Origin: Coccinella septempunctata
Lineage: Eukaryota; Arthropoda; Insecta; Coleoptera; Coccinellidae
DNA: 64,000 nucleotides
Assembly (NCBI RefSeq): GCF_907165205.1
Contig: NC_058189.1
Span: forward strand, 69,649,815 to 69,713,814
Reading direction: 5' to 3'
The translations under genes and the position numbers were made by a program. Numbering within the stretch: the stretch's first letter is position 1; each line of letters begins with the position of its first letter. Positions 55,228-64,000 of the stretch are shown here, in pieces. The notes beneath the pieces were generated by a model. That model saw only the letters and a list, made by a program, of their open reading frames with translations, did not search any database and was not told the origin of the DNA.

Positions 55228-56928
55228 AATACCTCATCGCTTTCAATGATTCTTATTCATTTGCATGTATTTCTAATCGGCCAAGATGGTAGAAGGCATG
55301 ATTCCTTGTGCCAACTGACCCTAACACGTCTAGACTCAAGTCTTCATGCAAAACTTTGCTGTAGAGTCGTTCAAATAATGGCGTGCAACCCAAAGAACTT
55401 TGATTCTCTTCCGAATACTGTGATATATAGAAATTGTACTGTTGTTTTGTCGACAGCGTTGTCGCATCTATCTGTAACATCTCTCTGGTGATACCACTCA
55501 ATTATTTGGATGCACCCTTGATGGAGCAAGACGTGAAATTGAATTCGAGTAGCCAATTAGTGAAAAGATTAGATAGTAGGGCAAGTATACATGTCCCGCT
55601 TATAAGATCAAGCTCACACCTCCCTCCATCTTTCATCAAATTTCGTCTATTTCCATAATCCCCTATATGCGCCTTCAATACAGCGGATCTCCTCCCGTAC
55701 GAGCACCGAAATTTCCGATTGTTAGAAAGACAAATCCCCAGACAACGGAACAATCGACTGTGTGCATTTCATATTTGGCCTATTCAATTCCAGACTCATT
55801 ATCCTCCAACCCCATCGTTCCACATGCCGCGGTGCTGTACAGACTCCGCAGGGGTATGAAACACAATTACCAGAAGACGATTGGATAGATCGCAGAGATA
55901 GTCTCAGTCACGTTTCCCCCTATCGCAGTAGACACGGAATCTACCAGAGCCCGATACGATGTTATCGTTGGGTCGTTAAAGAACAGTTTAGCGGCTGTGA
56001 TTCCTGTGCCCCTAACGAGGCCAGGAAGTGCTCTGATTCGGAAGTTCCTTCGCTGTGAGAAACTGCCTGTTTCGGAGGAGTTGGAGTATATCTCCTCATC
56101 GCAGGTGCTAGGGGTTGGTTGTTCTTTTTGTTTACTCGTGGGTTTGGTGCATTATTTCCAGTAATAAACCGTCGGAATCGAACATGATAAAAGTTTGAGG
56201 TGCAATTGAGTCATAATTCTATCCGATACGGTGATAGAATCGCAAATATCGATGTACTTTTCCTGTAAAATTGGCAACAGTTACATCAGTCGTTTTCACA
56301 GCTGCTGAAAATTGTTTATTGTTTCAAAGCAACGGAAAAAATACGTTTGCAACCTTTGAGTATAGAATAACAGAAAGGAACATAAGATCTGAAATTGAAA
56401 ATCGGAAAGGTGGTTGCGTATGGCAGACTCCTGTATTAAAATATATTTCAAATATATTAAATATTGAGCAGGTGAAATATTTACCTGTGAGATGTTTTAC
56501 CAACATCCTTTTGTTTTCGTAAAGCCACAAGATGAACAACTCAACTAACCATTTTAAAATATGTATTTGTTTACAACTTTGACAGCAATGAAAACAAATG
56601 TTGATGGAGAACATAGATCTAATATCGAATTTATTGATATTAGGTCTATTATGAAGAAAAACCATAGGCATAACCTTCTATTATGGTGTTAAACACACAT
56701 GACTGATGAGTCACACAAGGTACTCTAATATGGCTATTTCCGTTCGCAAAATTTTTCAAAGAAAAAGCCCAAGATGCTCCTCCCTGGTATTTTATATTCT
56801 ATGTTTGCAACAAAATTGAATACTTGAATATTTCGACACAGAAATGCTGTGGTTTAGTCGAGGGTTTAGTCATTCGGACCACTAAATATAAAACAATAAA
56901 CAATATCTAAAGTCAGTTTTTTGTTATA
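55228..56928. other. Unassigned sequence
   Basis: No repeat recognised. Several overlapping ORFs at 55.25-56.06 kb (up to 98 codons) and a 115-codon minus ORF at 56,324-56,671 have no recognisable domain. A small hairpin, AGATCTAATATC / GATATTAGGTCT, lies near 56.62 kb. Confidence 0.35.
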
Positions 56929-57529
56929 CAGGGTGAGTCTTTGACTCGTACAAATATTTTAACAGTAGATGCTCGAGCTAAAAAGAAACACTTCGGCCCT
57001 GATAAAAAGATATAGCCATTTTAAGTGTTTATAATGAGCTTTGCTAACCCTGGAAAAACAAAATTACCTTCTGAATAGCAGGCAAAATTTTTGACACTAC
57101 ACATCTGTGGATCTTTCAAACACATTTGGCATTCAGCCAAAGTACACAATTTTTCAAATTTCAAAGATACTATTTGATTTTGTAATATCAAATTACTCGA
57201 AAACGGAGCATTATAAGAGGAAATATGAGGAAAACTTTTTATTTTACAAATCTTAGGATCAAGGGTTCTTTGCGTTTTTGGTACTTTTATAGTACGTAAT
57301 AATCATAATGAGAAAACTGGAACACGTGGATAATATCTTGTGTTCGAAAAAGATTCATCAAATCAATGAATAACTATATTCCGAAATCCATTTCATTCGA
57401 TGAAACCGTTTTTTTCAAACCTGTATCTTTCAAACCGAGCCGATTCGAAAAAAATCATTAAGGAAAAAATCGTTCCTCTTGACCTCAAGCTACTGTTGAA
57501 TTATTTGTACGAGTCAATTAGTCACCCTG
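56929..57529. mobile_element. TIR mini-element family A, copy A6 with TA target duplication
   Basis: 601 bp from CAGGGTGAGTCTTTGACTC to GTCAATTAGTCACCCTG, with TA on both outer sides (56,927-56,928; 57,530-57,531). Best copy for defining the family's termini. Confidence 0.88.
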
Positions 57530-58329
57530 TATATTGGTTGCACGGACTTTAACAATTTCACTTCTTTTCATGATTGGCCTATTTCTTAAATCCGAGATAT
57601 CTCTGGGGAATATATCCCTCAACTAGTTCAGTTATGATCTAAAATCCAATTGCTCCTCTCTCAAAACACGACTTCATCTGTGTGAATATTCTAGTACACG
57701 AAAACTTCCCTCGAGGCATTCTAATCGTTGGATAAATTTAACTTCAAATGGTATCATAACACCAATGAGATGAGATACTAATAGCGATGTAAAAAAAAAG
57801 AGACAAAAATGAAGTTATACAGAGAGGAGTGTTTTCTTTCTTCAGGAAGATTAATTAAGGCAAAGAGAGTTTTTTTTCTCACCCACTTTCGGTTGACAGC
57901 GTGTGACTTACATGATAATCTTGACAGAGATTAGTTTAAAGGCGTATGAGTCTATATTTGAGCTCTTCAACAAGAATTAAAGAAAGATATATCATATACT
58001 CCCTCATACACAAACTTGTCTTTTCAGCACAATTTAAATTAATACATGGATGTTTTTCTGCAACTATTAATATCAGAATTAAAATATGTACCTATCTCCT
58101 ATTTCGTATCATTCCGAAGGACCTAGTTGCAGAATGGCGAAGGAGTTGGTCATAAAATGTACGGTTGTAATGTTGAGTAGGTACCTCTTGACAAAAATAT
58201 CTATAAATTTTCAGTATTTATGAAAGCTGAGAAAGTTTATCGAAAGTGCTCATGTTGTCAAATTGTATTGTCACCCTATTTTATCCCATTTTTACGACGA
58301 TTGTTGGAAGGTTTAAACAAGAAGAAGAT
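57530..58329. other. AT-rich unassigned sequence
   Basis: No gene or repeat recognised. Confidence 0.4.
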
Positions 58330-58640
58330 TGTGATGGCCTAAGTTTCCATTTTCATTCTCACGTAAAAATCGAAGAGGTCAATATCCTTAACATATGGTT
58401 GAGTCAGTCATCACGAGATGAGTTTTTTCCCATTACTTTACGATAATTGAGATAACAAATGATCTAGAGTCGTAATAGGATCTATTTCAGTAATCATTTT
58501 CAATTTTTTGTGCAACTTTGTCATTTTGAAAGTTTTGTAGAAGTGATTTGTGGTGGAACGCTTCATTTTAACCAGTTCTACCTTCTGTTAAAAAAATACC
58601 TCACCTTCAAATACTTATAATTATTTGGAGGTGATAATAA
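58330..58640. repeat. Repeat F, uninterrupted copy
   Basis: Contains, in one continuous run, the blocks found split at 16.62-16.68, 18.41-18.55 and 18.89-18.97 kb (CCTAAGTTTCCATTTTCATT; ATATGGTTGAGTCAGTCATC; AACCAGTTCTACCTTCTG). It therefore shows what the 16-19 kb copy looked like before insertion of the LINE fragments. Class unknown. Confidence 0.75.
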
Positions 58641-59672
58641 AAGTTTTCATTCAAAGCAATTATAGCAAATATAGAAAATAAGACTGAGTATGCATAATGC
58701 ATATTGTTCCTCTAGATTTTAACGATGAATTATCAAGAAAGTATTATAGATCATACACCTATCATTAATATATTATATTTTGGTAATTTGAGTTATGAAC
58801 GAATAATATATAATTCAACGTTTTTTCACCAGATTCATTCAAACGGAAATGGAACTTTATCCAGTTATTTCCAGTCTGGAAAGCAATGAATCTTCAAAGT
58901 GAACAAAAGCACGCTCTATCTCCCAACAGCAACAACCCTCTATCACTCTCATCTAAATCGCGGCAGACATCCAGAACAAAAGCCGAACAAAACCTCCCCA
59001 TCTTCGCCACGTATTAACGACACGCAATACCAGAACCCAAACACAACAAACAATGGGCGGCAATCAAAATAACAGGGGATTCTTATCGCCTCGCATCAAC
59101 GTCATACGATATATACCTCGCACATAACCCTATTTCCGACAATGACATACAACCTTGCGGTGGCAACTTAACCTATATCGGAACTCCGGTAAAAAGAGGC
59201 ATATACAGATCGGGAGAAAATTCAGAGAAACCCACGAGGGGAGGTTTACAATGACTTACTTTACTGTGACGTTCTTAAAGATCGACCAGATGGAAGTCAG
59301 TGGAACATGACGTTACTTTATCGTCGCTTTAAGCTTCTGACTCGCTTCCGGCTTGTGGCGCGTCGCGACGTCAACTGACGTCGGGTAGTTTTCGGCGTCG
59401 CGAACGCGGGGTTGCGCGGTGGTGGTTTCGAGATGTGGCGCTCGACGGCTTCGACCTGCGCGTTGCGAATATCAATAATGAGTATATATCGAGAATGTGG
59501 TCCTCTTTTACTTTTTAGTCCGAGGAATACCGGAAATACGTGACGATATCTCCGAACTTTTTGACGGTTTTTAAATGGGTTGCACGTGAGGGGGAGCGGC
59601 GGATTGAATATTTCGGAACTTCGGGGGGAAACTGGCGGTTTTCACGCGTTAAAGGGTGAAGCCACTCATTAA
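58641..59672. other. Unassigned; CpG-dense core at 59.33-59.47 kb
   Basis: 58.9-59.3 kb is C/A-rich and unique. 59,330-59,470 is the most CpG-dense stretch noticed (GCGCGTCGCGACGTC, GACGTCGGG, GGCGTCGCGAACGCGGG), with repeated GACGTC palindromes. No ORF or repeat. Could be a promoter or enhancer core of a nearby gene. Confidence 0.35.
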
Positions 59673-59890
59673 CCCTCTAATGCCCAAGTTTTTTTTCCTT
59701 TTTTATGATTATTTCCGTATAGTTTCAAATTAGCTTAAGTAATCTACATCTTTTTTTCGCAAATAGTTAACTGATTTACATTAACACCTGTTCTCACAAA
59801 ATGAACCTATACTGAAGGCGGACATGGGCAGAATAATTTTGTATTCACTTATATGCAACCAGTCTCAAGGCGGACTTGGGTATTAGAGGG
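59673..59890. mobile_element. piggyBac-type MITE with TTAA target duplication
   Basis: 218 bp with terminal inverted repeats CCCTCTAATGCCCAAG / CTTGGGTATTAGAGGG (15 of 16 bases match) flanked by TTAA on both sides (59,669-59,672; 59,891-59,894). The TTAA duplication and CCC-start termini are diagnostic of piggyBac-group elements. No coding capacity. A subterminal phrase AAGGCGGACWTGGG occurs twice near the right end. Confidence 0.92.
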
Positions 59891-59997
59891 TTAACTTAAC
59901 GACACCCTAATGAAAACACGTGTGTTATTCCGAAATAGTCAAGTTATATTGAGAATATTTACTTCCTGCTAAAAATCCCATGTAAATACAGTGCAAT

Positions 59998-61355
59998 TGT
60001 AACGTGGTTTCCTCGGAGAAACTTATCTCGAGCGCCAGCTATTCTTTTCACTAGGAATAATAGCAAACCTACCAGAGTAGCTGCTAGTCGCAGACAGAGT
60101 TCACTGTTATCTAGGGTGGTAGCGATAACGAAGTAGTCAAAATCAAATGATGTACCAGTTTATTCACACCTTCGGAAACTGATTATATATACAACGGAAA
60201 TATGTGTAGGTATGAAATATGAGCGAATCGATCAGAAAACATACATTCGGGAAATTCGATCCGATCACGAGCACTTTATAAAGTTTATACCGGGTACAGT
60301 GAAAAATCAAAGGTTGTTCAATAAAATGCGCCAACCAGAATTGACGAAATGGATACTAAGGATGACCTCGCGAAGTGAAATGACTTGCTATACGGTGTCG
60401 GAATGTAATTAATTGTATTTCTCCAGAAATGAAAAGAAACACAACCAGGGCGGATCTATTCGAGACTTTTATTCGCTACCCCAAGGGCTAACGCTCCATG
60501 ACTGATAGCGAAGAAAAGGTCTATTTTTAGCGCAACTACGGGATTTCACTGACGACGAGCGGTATCTCTTATTCTCTACCCCAAGGGCTTACGCACCATG
60601 ACTGATAGAAAAGAAGAGATTTCGATTTCAACACTTATGACGCGGAACGCGAACAGGGGGTTGACGGGACTTTCTCTTCATTACCCCAAGGGCTTACGCA
60701 CCATGACTGATAGCGAAGATAAAAGTCATACTCGCGAAACAGGGTAAAGTACGGCAAAAGATAACAGAAAGCGATACAGTACAGCAGTGTCAAAGAAGTA
60801 ACCGGTGTAGGTCTAATAAAGAAACTGAACGGTGTAGACGGGGACCTACCTCCTTTATTCAAGGCACTCGCGGAAAAAAAACGAAAAATAAAAATTAATT
60901 TCTAAGAGCACTACCTTCATAACACAAAATTATTTCTAAATTCGTTGATCGGCTAGTCGGGCACATAATCGCAGAGACAAGAGAAAAGAGAGTAAAGAGC
61001 GTCAAGTGACAAAAGAGACTAAAGAGTAAAAGAGAGGGTCGCGGGGGAAAATCTGCTTTTATAGGCAAATCCCCCCACACGTTAATAATCTGAAAATTCC
61101 AGAATGCGACAAGAGTGAAAAACGTCGTCAACTCCGGTTTATCGCATATCAACATCAGAAAAATGTCGAAATCCTCAAAGGCATGCAAGAAAAACAACTT
61201 TAAACACAGATAAACGGTTTTTTACATTTACTCTGCCTATCGGAATGAAAGCACTGAAGATTTGACAATTAAATATTGTCAAAGGCGGAAATGTGAAATG
61301 AAGAGAATGCACTAAAATGAACTCCAATTTTCTTAGAAAACTGGGATTCATTACA
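59998..61355. mobile_element. Solo-LTR-like element, copy 2, with CAAT target duplication
   Basis: 1,358 bp, TGTAACGTGG to GGATTCATTACA, flanked by CAAT on both sides (59,994-59,997; 61,356-61,359). Highly similar to copy 1 along its whole length, same orientation, different target site. Carries the same three internal ACGCACCATGACTGATA-type repeats (about 60.49, 60.59 and 60.70 kb). Confidence 0.85.
60212..60412 (+). CDS. Small ORF conserved with the other LTR-like copy (66 codons)
   Basis: Starts MKYERIDQKTYIREIRSDHE and ends SECN before TAA (60,410-60,412). Same frame and length as the ORF at 39,355-39,555, with six residue differences. No recognised domain; coding status is unproven. Confidence 0.35.
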   Translation: MKYERIDQKTYIREIRSDHEHFIKFIPGTVKNQRLFNKMRQPELTKWILRMTSRSEMTCYTVSECN

Positions 61356-61489
61356 CAATTATAGCAAAATGATAACGATAATTGCATTGTAGACAGCGAA
61401 AGAACCCTGCGATAATTTCACAGATCATATCCATGGTAATTCCAATCTACGTCAGTCAAAAACATTATCCATTGAAAATGTCACGTTTT

Positions 61490-61740
61490 GGACGTGCTTC
61501 ATTGCAAGCTATTTAAGAAACAGTGTTGAAAAACGAACCAAATAACACAAAACAGAACAGAAAATACGTATGACCTATTTTGAAAATATTCATTTATTTA
61601 TAAAAATTAAATTTAGGATGAATTGATGTTCTGGCAACAGTATTAACAGACTGAGTATTCAAAATGCGTTAGCGAAATGGCGATGTGTAAAATGAATATA
61701 CCTACTGTTAAAACGAATTGGAACCTAACCGCTAAATTTG
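61490..61740 (+). mobile_element. LINE C-terminal tail fragment
   Basis: ENxxENEPNNTKQNRK-like reading and the phrase GATGTTCTGGCAACAGTATT match the tail of the LINE relic at 48.45-48.63 kb. Confidence 0.55.
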
Positions 61741-62800
61741 GGCTAAATTTGGAGTCGCGTATCTTCCAGGAAAATTAATGTAGATTTTAATGTGATACAG
61801 ATTCTGAAAGAGCAACTCTTTTTGTGATAAATTTCAAAATGTTAACCATCTCGGAGCAACCGTTCGGTCTTGAAGAAGTTTCCCTCTTTTTGGGAAATTT
61901 TAGAAGGTCAACTTTCGAGTAGTTTTTCTCACAGGAAAATTATCGTAGATCTAAATGTGATACATATTCTGAATGAACAGCTCTTCAAGTAATAAATTTG
62001 AGATTGTCATATATCCCGGAGCAACTGTTCGGTCTTTAGGAAGTTTCAACTGACCCCTTCTTTTTCGAAATTTTCGAAGGTCAACTTTCGAGTAGTTTTT
62101 CTTCCAGGAAAATCATCGTAGATTTGAATGTAATACATATTCTCCAAGCGCAACTCTTCTAGTAATAAATCTGAGAATTTCATTCAATTCGGCAGGAACT
62201 TTGGGTCTTGAGGAAGTTTTAGCTGAAACCAACTTTTTGGGAAATTTCAGAAAGTCAAATTTCGAGTAGTTTTTCTTCCAGGAAAATTATCGTAGATCTA
62301 AATGTGATACATATTCTGAAAGAACAACTCTTTCAACTTTCGAGTAGTTTTTCTTCCAGGAAAATCATCGAAGATCTAAATGTGATACATATTGTGCAAG
62401 CGCAACTCTTCTAGTAATAAATCTGAAAATTTCGTCCATTTCGGCACAACCATTCGGTCTTGAGGAAGTTTTAACTGACCCCATCTTTTTGGGAATTTTT
62501 CGATGGTCAAATTTCGAGTGGTTTTTCTTCCAGGAAAATCATTATAGATCCAAATGTGATACATATTCTACAAGCGCAATTCTTTTAGTAATAAATCTGT
62601 TCGGTCTACTTTCGAGTCTTGAGGAAGTTTTAACTGACTCCATCTTTTTGGTAATTCTTCGAAGGTCAACTTTCAAGTCACGTATCTTTCAGGAAAATCA
62701 TCTTAGATCTGAATGTTATACATATTCTGAAAGAGCAACTCCTTCTCGTGATAAATCTCAAGATTTCATCCATCTCGGCGCAACCGTTAGGACTTGATGA
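61741..62800 (+). repeat. ~170-bp satellite-like tandem array
   Basis: Seven monomers recognised by the shared phrase GATCTAAATGTGATACATATT near 61.78, 61.95, 62.12, 62.29, 62.37, 62.55 and 62.71 kb, with an eighth after a gap near 63.50 kb. Spacing is about 160-178 bp except one of about 80 bp (partial monomer). Each also contains CGGTCTTGAGGAAGTTTTA. Monomers are noticeably diverged from each other. Confidence 0.82.
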
Positions 62801-63625
62801 ATTCTCAAGGAAAATTTGCAATTTTTGAAAAATGCCATTTCGAAGATGAAAATCTATACGAAAGGGTTCACGAAATTGCTCGCAATAGATTCAGCGTGTT
62901 CGAAAACATATATTTTCCTACAAAAATATCAAATACCTGGCACTGTTTAGGAGAAACTATAATTTTGTTTTGTTTTTCCACTTCTCATTTTCGAGTTGAC
63001 TTCGAACAGCTCTCTGAAGTGCAATTCCTTATTGAATCATCAACTGTTTGGGTTTCCAGCATCTTCAAAACAAATTTTATGCACTCCATATCCGAGGTAA
63101 TAGAACATCGTGATTTTCAGACAGAGTAGCAAATACATAGGTCATTTTAGGGGATCTAAGCCCTTGCTCATTTTTGACCCAAAAAAATTTCGAAATCGAG
63201 TTTTTGTGTTGGAAGCCTAGGCAACGCTTATTATAGAAATGGAAATCACAATTGGATAAGATGAATATAGCAGGAGATATCGCAGATTGAAATTCGCAAT
63301 TTTTGAAAAATGCCATTTCGGAGATGAAAATATAAACTAAGAGAAATAGGCTTTCGAAATTGCTCGCAATAGATTGAGCGTGTTCGAAAAACTATATGTG
63401 CTTACCAAATCTTCAGATATCTAACACTGTTTACTAGAAAATCAAATTTTCAATGTTTCCATTCTTCAACTTTCATATAGAAAAATCAAAGTAGATTTAA
63501 ACGTGATACATACTCTAAAAGAGCAACCCTTCTAGTGATAAATCTCGACATTTCATCCACCCTGGTACAACCTTTCAGTCTTGAGAAATTTTTAACTAAA
63601 CCCAACTTTTTGTGAATTTTTTCAA
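61741..63625 (+). repeat. Repeat Z, uninterrupted copy
   Basis: Continuous counterpart of the split copy at 19.7-23.4 kb. Order: satellite array (61.74-62.80 kb), a middle block (62.80-63.17 kb) with TCCATATCCGAGGTAATAGA, a block duplicated at about 62.81-62.99 and 63.29-63.45 kb (AATTTTTGAAAAATGCCATT), and one more satellite monomer (63.45-63.62 kb). Short ORFs inside are not conserved between the copies. Confidence 0.8.
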
Positions 63626-63934
63626 AATGATGGAAAACCGGGTAGATCTGTCTTCAAGATTTGTATTGTCGGGAGTAATAATACTAAAACTTATCCATAG
63701 TCAAATGAAATTTAATATCTTCATGATGAATTATGAATCATTTTACATTCGATGTTAAGCAAACTATTTGGTACTCTTGAAACAAACTGATTTCAATTAT
63801 TGCCACTGCTTCAACAGGAAAATTACTTTCCAGAGCTTTCTTCTTCAATATTTAAGCAACTTCTTCTTCCTAGTTTGGCAGTATGTTTCTTTGCTTCCGA
63901 ACTGTTCAAGTCAATCTGATACTTTCATTTCCAG

Positions 63935-64000
63935 AACTGTATTTTCGAGATATAATGGATGAAGGTGCTTCCAGCGATCCTAAACTTTTGCTAAATGTAT
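63935..64000 (+). CDS. Possible host exon, cut by the window edge
   Basis: A good acceptor (GATACTTTCATTTCCAG) ends at 63,934. Of the three frames after it, only one stays open to the edge: LYFRDIMDEGASSDPKLLLN and V, with an in-frame ATG at 63,955 (MDEGASSDPK). The other two stop within eight to nine codons. The residues look like ordinary protein rather than a repeat. It could be an internal exon (two bases completing a split codon) or a first coding exon starting at the ATG. Family not recognised; only 66 bases are visible. Confidence 0.35.

Noticed and set aside
55253..56058. Several overlapping ORFs suggesting a multi-exon gene
   Set aside because: Frames are open on both strands without conserved motifs or consistent splice sites.
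1..64000. CRISPR arrays, bacterial promoters or operons
   Set aside because: No direct-repeat/spacer pattern. Content is eukaryotic (LINEs, mariner, spliced-exon signals).

Overview
This window looks like nuclear DNA from an arthropod, most likely an insect. It is AT-rich. Degenerate TTAGG-type repeats (the arthropod telomere motif) occur inside it, and almost everything recognisable is a broken transposable element of a class common in insects. No complete host gene, rRNA or tRNA was recognised. Assignment to beetles or any other order is not supported from sequence alone.

Layout: 0-2 kb holds LINE 3' fragments. 2.5-8.4 kb holds TIR mini-elements and a deleted mariner. 8.6-9.2 kb is a LINE relic with an inverted partial duplicate. 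10.4-11.5 kb is a Tc1-like transposase relic. 12.5-14.3 kb is the largest RTE-like LINE copy, followed by a palindromic repeat called R here (four copies in the window). 16.6-18.4 kb is two LINE fragments lying inside an older repeat (F). 18.65-18.73 kb carries the best host-gene signal, an 87-base minus-strand exon with strong splice sites that encodes a signal-peptide-like segment. 19.7-23.4 kb is a nested stack: repeat Z interrupted by a foldback element and by an endonuclease-type (RLE) LINE. 24.0-25.35 kb is a jockey-type LINE. 26.3-26.7 kb is a TTAGG-like minisatellite. 29-45 kb mixes R copies, a foldback, three mariner/Tc1 relics, an RTE-like copy and a solo LTR. 45-48.6 kb holds three LINE fragments. 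49-56 kb holds dispersed repeats, an LTR relative and a mariner. 56.9-61.4 kb holds a TIR element, a piggyBac-type MITE and a second solo LTR. 61.7-63.6 kb is the intact counterpart of repeat Z, with a ~170-bp satellite array. A possible plus-strand exon starts at the right edge.

Between the repeats lie blocks of visibly more CpG-rich single-copy DNA in which no gene was recognised. Together with isolated exon-like signals far apart, this suggests long introns or intergenic DNA around host genes. None of the transposases or reverse transcriptases seen is intact.
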